45,145 nucleotides of DNA from Comamonas odontotermitis (GTDB lineage Bacteria; Pseudomonadota; Gammaproteobacteria; Burkholderiales; Burkholderiaceae_C). Both the position numbers and the translations under genes were made by a program. The notes beneath the pieces were generated by a model. The model did no database searches. It was not told the DNA's origin and saw only the letters and a program-made list of their open reading frames with translations. Shown in pieces: positions 25,755 through 34,480 of this stretch (its first letter is position 1; every line of letters begins with the position of its first letter). The stretch is from positions 1-45,145 of the forward strand of contig NZ_JACHKZ010000029.1 in the NCBI RefSeq assembly GCF_014207855.1. Direction: 5' to 3'.

Positions 25755-26543
25755 ATGGCTCAGCAACTCGCAGGCAAGGTGGCGTATGTGACGGGCGCCG
25801 CCAGTGGCATTGGCAAGGCAATCGCCGATCTGTATGCACAGGAAGGTGCCAAGGTGGTGATTGCAGATCTGAAGCAGGAGGCGGCCAACGCCGCAGCCCA
25901 GGATATTGAAAGCAAAGGGGGCACCGCAATGGGCGTGGCGGTGGATGTGACGCAGGAAGCGCAGGTGGATGCTTCGGTGGAGGCCGCGGCCCGGGCCTTT
26001 GGTGGTATCGACATCCTGGTCAGCAATGCAGGTATCCAGATCGTCAAGCCGGTGCAGGATTTTTCGCTGGGTGAATGGCAGAAGATGCTGGCGATCCAGC
26101 TGGATGGCGCATTCCTGACCACGCGCGCCTGCATCAAGCATATGTATGCGCAGGGGCGGGGCGGCAGCATTATCTACACCGGTTCGGTGCATTCCAAGGA
26201 GGCCTCGCGGCTGAAAGCGCCGTATGTCACGGCCAAGCACGGGCTCGAAGGCCTGGCCAAAGTGGTGGCGAAAGAGGGCGGGCCGCAGGGTGTGCGGGCC
26301 AATGTCATCTGCCCGGGCTATGTGCGCACGCCCCTGGTGGACAAGCAGATTCCGGAGCAGGCCAGGGAGCTGGGAATTTCCGAAGAGGAAGTGATCAAGA
26401 ACGTGATGCTGAAGGAGACGGTAGACGGCGAGTTCACCACGCTGGACGATGTGGCGCGCGTGGCACTGTTTTTTGCCGCCTTTCCGACCAATGCGCTGAC
26501 CGGCCAGTCGATGGTGGTGAGCCACGGCTGGTTCATGCAGTAA
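25755..26543 (+). CDS. bdhA: 3-hydroxybutyrate dehydrogenase
   Basis: The 262-residue SDR enzyme most likely oxidises D-3-hydroxybutyrate to acetoacetate with NAD+, feeding carbon from polyhydroxybutyrate. The nucleotide motif TGAASGIG (residues 14-21) is present, followed by SNAGIQ. The catalytic Ser-Tyr-Lys appears as [23 protein letters not shown], with the substrate-site motif HSKEAS typical of BDH. The ending VVSHGWFMQ and the 262-residue length match the family. A good ribosome-binding site (AAAGGACGTGAACA) precedes the ATG. No polyhydroxybutyrate genes are adjacent, so the assignment rests on sequence alone. Confidence 0.92.
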   Translation: MAQQLAGKVAYVTGAASGIGKAIADLYAQEGAKVVIADLKQEAANAAAQDIESKGGTAMGVAVDVTQEAQVDASVEAAARAFGGIDILVSNAGIQIVKPVQDFSLGEWQKMLAIQLDGAFLTTRACIKHMYAQGRGGSIIYTGSVHSKEASRLKAPYVTAKHGLEGLAKVVAKEGGPQGVRANVICPGYVRTPLVDKQIPEQARELGISEEEVIKNVMLKETVDGEFTTLDDVARVALFFAAFPTNALTGQSMVVSHGWFMQ

Positions 26544-26888
26544 ATCGGAGAATGCCCGGCCACAGCAGAGCGCAGCCACGGCTTGTATGGCCAAACGTAA
26601 AGCCTTCGCGCTGCCGTTGCAAAAGCGGAGGCAGCCGTTACAGCGCGCGCGTCTCCAAATAGCAAAAAAAAGCACTGTTGATGTACGAGTGGCAAGCGCG
26701 CACAGCTATTAAAACAAGAGTAATGGCGGGCAGATGCCCTTCCGCCCATCTGTTACAGAGCCCGCCGCGGTATTGGCACAGAGGCCTACCGTACATCTGC
26801 TCCTGCCTGACAATGTGCGATTGGCTTGCGGGCATGCGAAATTGAAGCACCCCGGCAAGCCTTGTTCTGCAGACGAGATACCCAGGCG
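26544..26888. other. Intergenic region before PBP1A
   Basis: This 345-bp stretch holds a copy of the ATAGCT-type repeat (26655-26715) and presumably the PBP1A promoter, which I cannot place. No gene is supported. Confidence 0.5.
26655..26715. repeat. ATAGCT-type intergenic repeat, copy E
   Basis: Minus-strand core ATAGCTGTGCGCGCT at 26695-26709, followed leftward by a partner GTGCTTTTTTTT. It is the most diverged copy in the window. Confidence 0.45.
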
Positions 26889-29567
26889 ATGCCTCTTTTT
26901 TCCGCACTCAAAAATACGGCCACCCGCATGGCCCAAGCCCTTGCTCCACACGCCGTCCGCTTGCGTGGCTGGGTGGCTTCCCGCAGCAAGAAGCAATGGC
27001 TGATGGCTGTACTGGCCCTGCCATTGGCTTTGCTGCTGTACGTGCTGCTGCTGATACCGCTGACGCCATCGATCAGCGATATCAAGAAAGCCAAGGTGGA
27101 GGCGCCCACACAGCTCATGTCGGCAGATGGAAAGGTGTTGGCGCAATACAAGCGGTCCAACCGCGAATGGGTGGCGCTCAAGGACATTTCGCCCAACGTC
27201 ATCAACGCGCTCATCTCTACCGAAGACCACCGTTTCTATGAGCACGGGGGACTGGACTGGCGCCGCACCTTCGGCTCGGTCATCCACACGGTCATGGGGC
27301 GGCCACAGGGCGGATCGACGATCACCCAGCAGCTGGCGCGCAATATGTTCCCTGAAGAAATCGGCCGCGCGCGCTCGCTCAATCGCAAGCTCAAGGAGGC
27401 GGTGACCGCCTACAAGATCGAATCGGCCTACACCAAGGACGAGATCCTGGAGACCTACCTGAACACCGTACCGTTTCTCTACAACGCGTTCGGTATCGAG
27501 ATGGCGGCCCGCACGTACTTTGACAAGCCGGCCAGCAAGCTCAGCGTGATCGAGGCTGCCACTCTGGTGGGCATGCTCAAGGGCACCAGCTACTACAACC
27601 CGGTCAGCAACCCCGAGCGCGCCGTATCGCGCCGCAACACCGTGCTGGCGCAGATGCACAAGCACGACAAGCTGGGCGACAAGGAATTCGAGGCGCTGAA
27701 AAAGCGCCCCATCCAGCTCGACTTCGAGCGCCAGGACGAAGCCGTTGGCATGGCGCCGCACTTTGCCCAGGCGCTGCGCAAATGGCTCATCGACTGGGCC
27801 GATGCGAATGATTACAACCTCTATGCCGATGGCCTGGTGGTGCAGACCACCATCGATTCGCGCATCCAGCAATGGGCCAACCAGGCTGTTGCTCGCCATG
27901 GCCGCCAGTTGCAGGTGACGGCCAACGGGCTGTGGAGCCCGCGCGCGGCCTTTTCGGCCAAGAATCCGCTGGTGCAAAGCTTTGTGCGCGAAAGCAAGGC
28001 CTATCGCCAGGCGGTGGAGGGCGGAGAGGACAAGGACGAGGCCTTGAAGCGCCTGCTGGCCGACGCCGACTTCATGGCTGACCTGCGGCAGGACAAAGTG
28101 CGCGTGCAGGCTGGTTTCATGGCCATGGACCCGCGCAACGCCCATGTGCTGGCCTGGGTGGGCAGCCGCGACTTTGCCATCGACCCGTTTGACCATGTCT
28201 CCCAGGCGCGCCGCCAGCCCGGCTCCACCTTCAAGCCCTTTGTGTATGGCGCGGCCTTGCTGAACGGCGCCGTGCCCACCGACCAATTGATGGACGAAGC
28301 GGTGGACATTGCCTTGCCCGGCGGCCAGCACTGGCGCCCCACCGATGGCGGCCCGCCTTCCAACCAGCCAATGACGCTGGCCGATGGCCTGGCCTACTCC
28401 AAGAACACCATCACCGCGCAGGTGATGGCCAAGGTCGGCCCGGCCAAGGTGGCCAAGCTGGCCCGCGCGCTGGGTGTGCGCGACAGCAAGCTGGATGAGG
28501 TGATGTCGCTGGCGCTGGGCACCAGCCCTGTGACTCTGCAGGAAATGGTGACCAGCTATGCCACGCTGGCCAACGGCGGCGGCTACCGGGCTCCCGTCAT
28601 GGTTACCCGCATCACCAACCGCGAAGGCAAGGTGCTGGCCGAGTTTGAGCCGCAGCCTACCGAGCTGGCCCTCGACAGTGGCGTGACCTACGCGCTGGTG
28701 GACATGATGCGCGGCGTCATCAGCAAAGGCACCGGCAGGGGCGTGGCACGCTATGGCGTGAGTGGCGACTGGGCCGGCAAGACCGGCACCACCCAGGACA
28801 ACGCCGATGGCTGGTTCATGCTCATGCATTCCGACCTGGTGGCGGGGGCCTGGGTCGGCTTCAACGATAGTCGCGTCACCCTGAACGACTACTGGGGCCA
28901 GGGTGCGCACAGCGCGTTGCCCATCGTGGCCGATATTGCTGCGGCTGCGCAGCGTACCAAGCTGGTCGATGCTGCAGCCCGCTTTGAGCAACCCGCCGAA
29001 AACAACACCTTTGTACAGCGCCTGCGCAGCTGGATGCTGGGTTTTGGCACGAGCAAGGAGCCGGTGGATCCCTTCGAGCAGCCTCCCGCCGTACAAGGCC
29101 CCGCAAACAACGGTGGCGATCGTCGCCCGCCTGTGGTGGACGACCCGGAAGCGCGCCCCATTGGCACGCCTGCCCAGCCCGACTACGGCACCCGCGGCCC
29201 TAGCGGCGAAGGCGACTACCCCGTCTTCAATGGCGAAGTGGTGCAGCCCCAGGGGCCGCGCCCCAATGACCCGGTGCGCCCTCAGCCGGGTGTGGTGGTA
29301 CCCGGGCCGGGCGCTGCGGGCGGCAGTGACGGCGCGCAGGCGGCTCCTACTCCCTCGCTCGGCGGCACGGCATCTGCCCCGCGTGGCAATCCACCGCCCA
29401 TCGAACGCGGCGTGGTGGTCTCCCCCGTCAACTCTGGTGTGCCTGCGCAGCAGCCTTCGGCAAGCGGTGATGTGGTGTGGCGCCGCGCCACGCCAGCTTC
29501 GGCACAACCGCTTCCCCAATCCCAGGCGGGTGAAGCCGGTATTTCGGCGGGCGAAGTGGTTCGGTAG
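26889..29567 (+). CDS. mrcA: Class A penicillin-binding protein PBP1A
   Basis: The 892-residue protein is a bifunctional peptidoglycan synthase of the PBP1A group. One membrane helix lies at residues about 37-57. The GT51 glycosyltransferase domain follows (STEDHRFYEHGG, with the catalytic Glu; QGGSTITQQLARNMF). The transpeptidase shows PGSTFKPF (active serine), the SKN triad member and KTGTTQDNADGWFM. The start at 26889 is chosen over longer frames. The last 180 residues form a Pro/Gly-rich, low-complexity tail with no known domain, longer than in the E. coli enzyme. It is alone on the strand, after a hydroxybutyrate dehydrogenase gene. Confidence 0.94.
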   Translation: MPLFSALKNTATRMAQALAPHAVRLRGWVASRSKKQWLMAVLALPLALLLYVLLLIPLTPSISDIKKAKVEAPTQLMSADGKVLAQYKRSNREWVALKDISPNVINALISTEDHRFYEHGGLDWRRTFGSVIHTVMGRPQGGSTITQQLARNMFPEEIGRARSLNRKLKEAVTAYKIESAYTKDEILETYLNTVPFLYNAFGIEMAARTYFDKPASKLSVIEAATLVGMLKGTSYYNPVSNPERAVSRRNTVLAQMHKHDKLGDKEFEALKKRPIQLDFERQDEAVGMAPHFAQALRKWLIDWADANDYNLYADGLVVQTTIDSRIQQWANQAVARHGRQLQVTANGLWSPRAAFSAKNPLVQSFVRESKAYRQAVEGGEDKDEALKRLLADADFMADLRQDKVRVQAGFMAMDPRNAHVLAWVGSRDFAIDPFDHVSQARRQPGSTFKPFVYGAALLNGAVPTDQLMDEAVDIALPGGQHWRPTDGGPPSNQPMTLADGLAYSKNTITAQVMAKVGPAKVAKLARALGVRDSKLDEVMSLALGTSPVTLQEMVTSYATLANGGGYRAPVMVTRITNREGKVLAEFEPQPTELALDSGVTYALVDMMRGVISKGTGRGVARYGVSGDWAGKTGTTQDNADGWFMLMHSDLVAGAWVGFNDSRVTLNDYWGQGAHSALPIVADIAAAAQRTKLVDAAARFEQPAENNTFVQRLRSWMLGFGTSKEPVDPFEQPPAVQGPANNGGDRRPPVVDDPEARPIGTPAQPDYGTRGPSGEGDYPVFNGEVVQPQGPRPNDPVRPQPGVVVPGPGAAGGSDGAQAAPTPSLGGTASAPRGNPPPIERGVVVSPVNSGVPAQQPSASGDVVWRRATPASAQPLPQSQAGEAGISAGEVVR

Positions 29568-29583
29568 GGCGTTTGCAGTACCG

Positions 29584-29616
29584 AGGCATCGGGCGCTGGC
29601 GCGTCACCCGATGCCT
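29584..29616 (+). terminator. Hairpin after PBP1A gene, no T-run
   Basis: AGGCATCGGG (29584-29593) and CCCGATGCCT (29607-29616) form a perfect 10-bp stem 17 bp past the stop. No T-run follows, so it may stabilise the mRNA end and not be a classical terminator. Confidence 0.5.
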
Positions 29617-29660
29617 TGAGCCAGACGCCGGGTTGACGGCCTTTGGGTGAGACTCTCCGC

Positions 29661-30503
29661 TTACTCCTCGATCACCTCATGCACGCCCTGGCTGCCGCGC
29701 TTCCAGTAAGCGGCCGCCTTGGTCCATTTGGGGTGGGCGGCGTACTGGGTAATAAGGGCATGGCGCAGCGTCTTGGCAGCCGCCGACTCCAGTGCCACCC
29801 AGCAGTAATAGTCGCCAGCAGGTGCATTCAGCTGCGACAGGGCTTGCAGCAGACCGTCTGCGTCGCCCGCAGGGCGGCCATTGCGGTGCACCCAGTAGAC
29901 CTGCCCCAGGGCTGCACTGGGCAGGGCCTGCTCGTCGGCGGCGCTGTCCACTTCCACCACTGCAACTACGCGCGTGCCTGCGGGCAGCTCCTGCAGGCGG
30001 CGGGCAATCGCGGGCAGGGCAGTGTCGTCGCCAATCAACAGGTGGCCATCAAACGCAGCAGGAATGATGAAGGAGCCGCGCGGCCCGGCAATGCCCAACT
30101 GCTGGCCAGGAGCAGCTTGCAATGCCCATGCAGTGGCGGGGCCTGCCTCGTGCACGGCAAAGTCAATGGACAGCTGCTGGGCATCCGCGTCATACGAATG
30201 CGGCGTGTAATCGCGCATCGAGGCGCGCAACGCCGGGGGCAGGCCATCGGACTCCATCGGCGGCACTTGCAGCTGGCCGCTGGCATCGGGAAAAAGCAGC
30301 TTCACATGGTCATCAAACCCCTGGCTCGCAAACCCCGCCAGATCGCTGCCCTGTACGGTGATGCGCAGCATGTGCGGTGTGAGGCGATGAACGGATTGAA
30401 CGGTAGTGCGGCGCAGCTGAATGTCGTGGCGCACACGCTGCGGCGTGCGGGCGGCCAGCAGCTCGGTAGAAGGCGGGGTGGGCAGGCTCAGTTGCAAGGT
30501 CAT
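29661..30503 (-). CDS. Siderophore-interacting ferric reductase (SIP family)
   Basis: The 280-residue protein belongs to the siderophore-interacting protein family (ViuB, YqjH), FAD- and NAD(P)H-using reductases that free iron from imported ferric siderophores in the cytoplasm. The N-terminal FAD barrel is marked by RDYTPHSY (residues about 96-103) and DDHVKLLFP; GPRGSFIIP follows. The C-terminal NAD(P)-binding part ends with AAYWKRGSQGVHEVIEE. A Fur-like box and an 18-bp palindrome lie 20-60 bp upstream, so iron repression is likely. It stands alone; siderophore receptor genes are not in the window. Confidence 0.93.
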   Translation of the reverse strand: MTLQLSLPTPPSTELLAARTPQRVRHDIQLRRTTVQSVHRLTPHMLRITVQGSDLAGFASQGFDDHVKLLFPDASGQLQVPPMESDGLPPALRASMRDYTPHSYDADAQQLSIDFAVHEAGPATAWALQAAPGQQLGIAGPRGSFIIPAAFDGHLLIGDDTALPAIARRLQELPAGTRVVAVVEVDSAADEQALPSAALGQVYWVHRNGRPAGDADGLLQALSQLNAPAGDYYCWVALESAAAKTLRHALITQYAAHPKWTKAAAYWKRGSQGVHEVIEE

Positions 30504-30520
30504 GGATAGCTCATTCGATA

Positions 30521-30538
30521 ATTAAGATATATCTTAAT
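30521..30538. promoter_or_regulatory. Perfect palindrome upstream of SIP gene
   Basis: ATTAAGATATATCTTAAT is a perfect 18-bp palindrome 18 bp upstream of the start codon. It may be an operator: in E. coli the SIP gene yqjH is controlled by the PadR-like repressor YqjI as well as Fur. No padR gene is visible here. Confidence 0.6.
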
Positions 30539-30542
30539 ATTA

Positions 30543-30561
30543 AATGAGAATTATTCTTGAT
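30543..30561 (-). promoter_or_regulatory. Fur-like box upstream of SIP gene
   Basis: AATGAGAATTATTCTTGAT resembles a Fur box (compare the AATGAGAATNATTCTCATT form). It lies about 40 bp upstream of the SIP gene, over the likely -35 to -10 region. Confidence 0.75.
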
Positions 30562-30675
30562 GTGAAAAGAGCCGCACTTTCCCTATCAGGCTGATGGTTT
30601 TTCAAGACCCTGTGGGTCTTGGCAGGCAATACGGAATGCTGCGCGCCCGCAACCCCTGGGCAACCTTTAGACGAT

Positions 30676-32412
30676 CTATAGGCCCGCCGCCAGCCCCGCA
30701 TACCACCCGCGCGTGAAAGCCTCTTCAAACACCGAGTAGCCCGACCAGTCGCTGTGGGCGAAGTGCAGGCGGGCGGTGCTGGGGGTGGGGTACTTTGCAT
30801 TAGATAGCGAATGGCGCGCACCCGTTGGGCGCCAGTGGCCGATCTGGCTTAAAACGGTTTGCGCGCCGGGCTTGGGGATGGCCATGGCGTGGCCGTAGCG
30901 CATCACGTCAATGCGGGTGGCTTTTTCGTAGATATCGGCATGGGCGCGGGCCAGGGTGGCGAGGGTCTGGTCGCGCACGCTTTCCCATGGTGCATCCAGC
31001 AGTTGCTGGCGCGCGGCGCGCGGGGTGTCTGCCGCTGCCACGCCGCCCAGGGCGCGGTAGCAGGTCAGCACCGTGGGCAACGGCTGCAGGGCATTGAGGC
31101 GCTGGTGACCGGCGTTGACGTAGCCGAGGCCACCGCGCGCCACATCGTCGTACAAAACATTGTCCCAGGCGAGTTCGGCGCCGGGCCGGTCGGCCAGCGG
31201 TTCGCGGATGTGGATGTTGGTGACAAGCCAGGGCGCCCAGTCGAGCGCCTGCACGGCGGCGTGCAGAAAATCTGGCGCATTCTGCACCACGCGCGCGGCG
31301 ATGAAGGTGGGCAGCGCCACGATGCAGTGCGCGGCCTGCCAGCGCTCGATGCTGTGCGTGGCGCTGTTGTAGCTGTCGATGGTGACGCCGCCGGGCTCCT
31401 CTGCAATGCGCAGCACGGTATGGCCCGTGTGCAGCCAGCCCGCTTGCGCTGTGGGCGCTGCCAGTTGCTCGGCCAGCCAGCCGTTGCCCTGCGGCCAGGT
31501 GAGCACGGCGTCGTGCTGCTCTTCGGTGGCAGCATCTGCAGGGCCGGGGGCCTGAAAGCCGTGGCGGCTGGCAAAGTAGTGCAAGCCGGCCCAGGCAGAG
31601 ACATGGCGGCAGCCTGCACCAAAGTCGTCCAGGCAGGCGTAGTCCAGGTACCAGCGCAGGTGGGCGTCGTCCAACTGGTGCTGGGCCAGCCAAGCGTCAA
31701 AAGTAATAGCGTCCAGCGCTTGGTGGGCGGGCGCCAGCCCTTGGTTTTTTTGCCAGCTACGCGCGACCGGCATGGTGAAGCGCTGCGCCTGCATGGCACT
31801 GGCCACCAGTTGCGCAAAGCGCTGGTACTGGGCCAGTGTGCTGGCGGGCACTTCGTGGGTGGGCAGCAGGCCCTCGACCCATTCGCCGTGGATGAACAGG
31901 CGCTCCTGCGGGCTGAAGCACAGGTATTCGTCGCGGTACTGCCAGCGGCCCGCCACCCGCTCACGCACACCCAGTTCTTCGAGGAGGTTTTGCACTTCGG
32001 GGGCATCGTCGCCGGGTACGGGCAGGTAGTGGGCGCCCAACGGGCAACGCAGGCCGTCGATGCTGCCGCCGCGGCTGTTGCCGCCGGCAGTGTCTTCCAG
32101 CTCCAGCAGGGCCACGTCGCCCACGCCCGCATGGCGCAGTGCGCGCGCCGCCGACAGTGCAGCAATGCCGCCCCCTGCAATCAGCACCTGCACGCGGTGG
32201 GTGCGGCTGGGTGCGGGCAGGGGCAGGCCTTGCCGCAGGCGGTCGCGCATGGCATGGCCCCGGTCCCACGATTGGCCGATAAAGCCGCCGGTGATGTGGG
32301 CCGTGCTGGTAGAGGGCGCCTGGGGCTTGCAGCTGGGCAGGGCCGCGCTGGCCGCCAGTGCGGCTGCGCTTTTCAACACGGTGCGGCGTTGCATGGCGGT
32401 CATACGGGCCAT
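30676..32412 (-). CDS. Tat-exported FAD-dependent amine-oxidase-like lipoprotein
   Basis: The 578-residue protein begins QRRTVLKSAAALAASAALPSC: a twin-arginine signal ending at a cysteine, so it is probably a folded, lipid-anchored periplasmic flavoprotein. A Rossmann FAD motif follows (VLIAGGGIAALSAARAL, residues about 75-91), with ELEDTAGGNSRGG. The body is amine-oxidase-like (NAD(P)-binding_8 / flavin amine oxidase), and the C-terminal HSDWSGYSVFEEAFTRGWYAG is the second FAD-binding stretch. It is the last gene of the DUF4178-DUF350-aminopropyltransferase cluster, 34 bp after the latter, so a polyamine substrate is plausible but not shown. The first of three close ATGs is used; later ones at 32403 and 32394 are equally possible. 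Confidence 0.8.
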   Translation of the reverse strand: MARMTAMQRRTVLKSAAALAASAALPSCKPQAPSTSTAHITGGFIGQSWDRGHAMRDRLRQGLPLPAPSRTHRVQVLIAGGGIAALSAARALRHAGVGDVALLELEDTAGGNSRGGSIDGLRCPLGAHYLPVPGDDAPEVQNLLEELGVRERVAGRWQYRDEYLCFSPQERLFIHGEWVEGLLPTHEVPASTLAQYQRFAQLVASAMQAQRFTMPVARSWQKNQGLAPAHQALDAITFDAWLAQHQLDDAHLRWYLDYACLDDFGAGCRHVSAWAGLHYFASRHGFQAPGPADAATEEQHDAVLTWPQGNGWLAEQLAAPTAQAGWLHTGHTVLRIAEEPGGVTIDSYNSATHSIERWQAAHCIVALPTFIAARVVQNAPDFLHAAVQALDWAPWLVTNIHIREPLADRPGAELAWDNVLYDDVARGGLGYVNAGHQRLNALQPLPTVLTCYRALGGVAAADTPRAARQQLLDAPWESVRDQTLATLARAHADIYEKATRIDVMRYGHAMAIPKPGAQTVLSQIGHWRPTGARHSLSNAKYPTPSTARLHFAHSDWSGYSVFEEAFTRGWYAGLAAGL

Positions 32413-32446
32413 CCGCCCTGCAGCGCCTCAGGGGGGTGTTCCGCCG

Positions 32447-34075
32447 TCAATGCGCTACCTTTCCCCATTCGCGCTCATAGGTGTGTACCAGCACCTGGTT
32501 GGAGAGGCGGTTGACTTCGGTCGGCACGCGCGCCATGTCGGGCGGAAAATCGAACAGCAGCGGCAGGCTGGGCAGGCTCAAAAAGCGCATGCCAGCGGGC
32601 AGGGTGGCGGGCAGGCTCCAGGGGCGGCGGCTGGCGATCACAAAGCCCCATTCGCCAAAGCTGGGCACATGGGCGTGGTAGGGCGTGGCCGTGAGGCCCA
32701 CCGATTCGACGGTGTTCACCACGGTCCAGAAGCTTTCACGGGCAATCAGCGGCGAGGTGGTCTGGATGACTGCAAAACCGCTGGCGGCCAGGTGCTGGCT
32801 GAGCATGGAGTAGAAGCTGTTGGTGAACAGCTTGCCCACGGCAAAGTTGGTGGGGTCGGGAAAGTCCACGATGATGACGTCAAACACTTCTTCGGTCTGC
32901 TGCACCCACTGAAAGGCGTCGGTGTTGATGATGGTGACCTTGGGGCTGTTGAGCGCATTGCTGTTGAGTGCCTGCATGCTGGGCACGTTCTTGAACAGGT
33001 CGGTCATGGCCGGGTCCAGCTCCACCAGGGTCACCGATTCGACAGAGGGGTACTTGAGCACTTCGCGCACGGCCATGCCGTCGCCGCCGCCCAGCACGGC
33101 CACCTTGCGCGGCGCGCCAAAACGGCTCATCACGGGGTGTACCAGGGCTTCGTGGTAGCGGTATTCGTCGCTTTGCGCAAACTGCAGGTTGCCGTTGAGG
33201 TACAGGCGCGTGCCGCGCTTGCCCTGGGTGACGACGATGCGCTGGTAGGGCGTGCTGCGCGCCAGCACGATGGGTTCCTGGTAGAAGTGGTCTTCGGTGA
33301 GCGAGGTGATTTTGTCCGCCCCCGCCAGACCGCCGATCAGCGCGCCGATGACCAGCAGGCAAGCCAGCGCATGGCTGGTGTAGCGGCGCAGCTCGCCCTT
33401 GAAGAGGAACAGCGCCCACACGGCCACCAGCGCGTTCAGCAGGCCGAACACCAGGCCGGTGCGGATCAGCCCCAGGTGCGGCACCAGCAGCAGCGGAAAC
33501 GCCAGCGACACGGCCAGCGCGCCCAGGTAATCAAAAGTCAGTACCTTGGAGACCAGATCGCGCAGCACGACGTTGCGCTTCAAGATGCGCATGACCAGCG
33601 GAATCTCCAGCCCCACCAGCGTGCCCACGACGAGCACGGTGCCGTACAGCATCCAGTGGAAAGCCGTGGGCACGTAGGCATTGACGAGCGAGAGCACGGC
33701 GGGCAGCGCCCCGCCCACCAGGGCCACCATCAGCTCGATGCGCAGAAAGTGCGCCGGCAGCTCGCGCACCAGGTAGCGCGAGAGCCACGAGCCGATGCCC
33801 ATGGCAAACAGGTAGGTGCCGATGATGGTGGAGAACTGCAGTACCGAATCGCCCAGCAGGTAGGACGCCAGCGCGGCTGCGGCCAGCTCGTACAGCAGGC
33901 CGCAGGCCGCGACGACGAATACGCTGAACAGCATGGCGATTTCCAGCGGGCTGGCGCGGCGGGGCAAATCCTGCGGATTGGCAGCGATGCCGGGGCCAAA
34001 GTCCAGCGCGTCGTGCGCGTCGCGGGCGGTGGTATCGGCAGGGGGCGAAGAAGACACGGGGCGAGATGCCTGCAA
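32447..34075 (-). CDS. Membrane-fused aminopropyltransferase (spermidine synthase-like)
   Basis: The product (about 542 residues) joins about seven membrane helices (residues 45-260) to a spermidine synthase-like domain. The latter has VAVLGGGDGMAVREVLKYP (methyl-donor site), VTLVELDPAM, NTDAFQWVQ and DVIIVDFPDPTNFAVGKLF. The DFPDP motif corresponds to the catalytic Asp region of SpeE. The likely reaction is transfer of an aminopropyl group from decarboxylated AdoMet, at the membrane. The frame opens with a TTG at 34075 lacking a ribosome-binding site; a GTG a few codons later could be the start. No AdoMet decarboxylase is nearby. Confidence 0.85.
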   Translation of the reverse strand: MQASRPVSSSPPADTTARDAHDALDFGPGIAANPQDLPRRASPLEIAMLFSVFVVAACGLLYELAAAALASYLLGDSVLQFSTIIGTYLFAMGIGSWLSRYLVRELPAHFLRIELMVALVGGALPAVLSLVNAYVPTAFHWMLYGTVLVVGTLVGLEIPLVMRILKRNVVLRDLVSKVLTFDYLGALAVSLAFPLLLVPHLGLIRTGLVFGLLNALVAVWALFLFKGELRRYTSHALACLLVIGALIGGLAGADKITSLTEDHFYQEPIVLARSTPYQRIVVTQGKRGTRLYLNGNLQFAQSDEYRYHEALVHPVMSRFGAPRKVAVLGGGDGMAVREVLKYPSVESVTLVELDPAMTDLFKNVPSMQALNSNALNSPKVTIINTDAFQWVQQTEEVFDVIIVDFPDPTNFAVGKLFTNSFYSMLSQHLAASGFAVIQTTSPLIARESFWTVVNTVESVGLTATPYHAHVPSFGEWGFVIASRRPWSLPATLPAGMRFLSLPSLPLLFDFPPDMARVPTEVNRLSNQVLVHTYEREWGKVAH

Positions 34076-34089
34076 AAAGCAGGAATAAA

Positions 34090-34150
34090 GGTCAAAACAG
34101 CCGTTGACGCCCTATCAAAAAGCGCTAACAGCTATGTATTTGATAGTAAA
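34090..34150. repeat. ATAGCT-type intergenic repeat, copy B
   Basis: Minus-strand core ATAGCTGTTAGCGCT at 34121-34135, followed leftward by TTTTGATAGGGCGTCAACGG. It fills the gap between the DUF350 and aminopropyltransferase genes. Confidence 0.6.
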
Positions 34151-34158
34151 AGCGCTGG

Positions 34159-34380
34159 CTAGCCGATCGCTGCCGCCACGATGATGCTGATGCCCAGGCA
34201 CATGGCGGCCACCACCACGCCCAGGGCGAGGTTCTGCTTTTCGACAATCTCGCCCCACATGTCTACCGGGGTGAGCTTGTCGATGATGAGAAAGCAGATC
34301 CAGAACACCACCACGCCCACCAGGGCAAACAGGATGGAGCCAAAGAACGCATTCGGGTGAAACCAGTCGAGATTCATCAC
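34159..34380 (-). CDS. DUF350 membrane protein
   Basis: A 73-residue inner-membrane protein with two hydrophobic segments (residues about 13-34 and 50-71) joined by a short polar loop (KLTPVDMWGEIVEKQNLAL). The family is DUF350, of unknown function; E. coli YjfL is a member and lies in the yjfIJKLMC cluster with a PspA-like protein and a glutathionylspermidine synthase-like protein. It is the second gene of the present cluster, between DUF4178 and the aminopropyltransferase, a repeated pairing in proteobacteria. Confidence 0.9.
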   Translation of the reverse strand: MMNLDWFHPNAFFGSILFALVGVVVFWICFLIIDKLTPVDMWGEIVEKQNLALGVVVAAMCLGISIIVAAAIG

Positions 34381-34480
34381 AACACTCCTCTATCAAGGCA
34401 GGCTACGCGCACCAGGGCGCTGCTTGCCGGTATCAAAACCAAGGGCACGCCCGCCCGGTAACGGGCTTGGGCGCGCCCCG

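Noticed and set aside
26709..29519. A 936-codon minus-strand open frame antisense to PBP1A.
   Set aside because: Shadow of codon bias in the PBP1A gene; composition is untypical and no domain is visible.
30603..30621. Perfect 8-bp hairpin CAAGACCC-TGT-GGGTCTTG upstream of the siderophore reductase gene.
   Set aside because: No T-run on either strand and no gene end that fits; too little to call it a terminator.
32060..34162. A 700-codon plus-strand frame opposite the aminopropyltransferase.
   Set aside because: Gln/His/Ala-rich shadow frame; the minus strand carries the recognisable enzyme.
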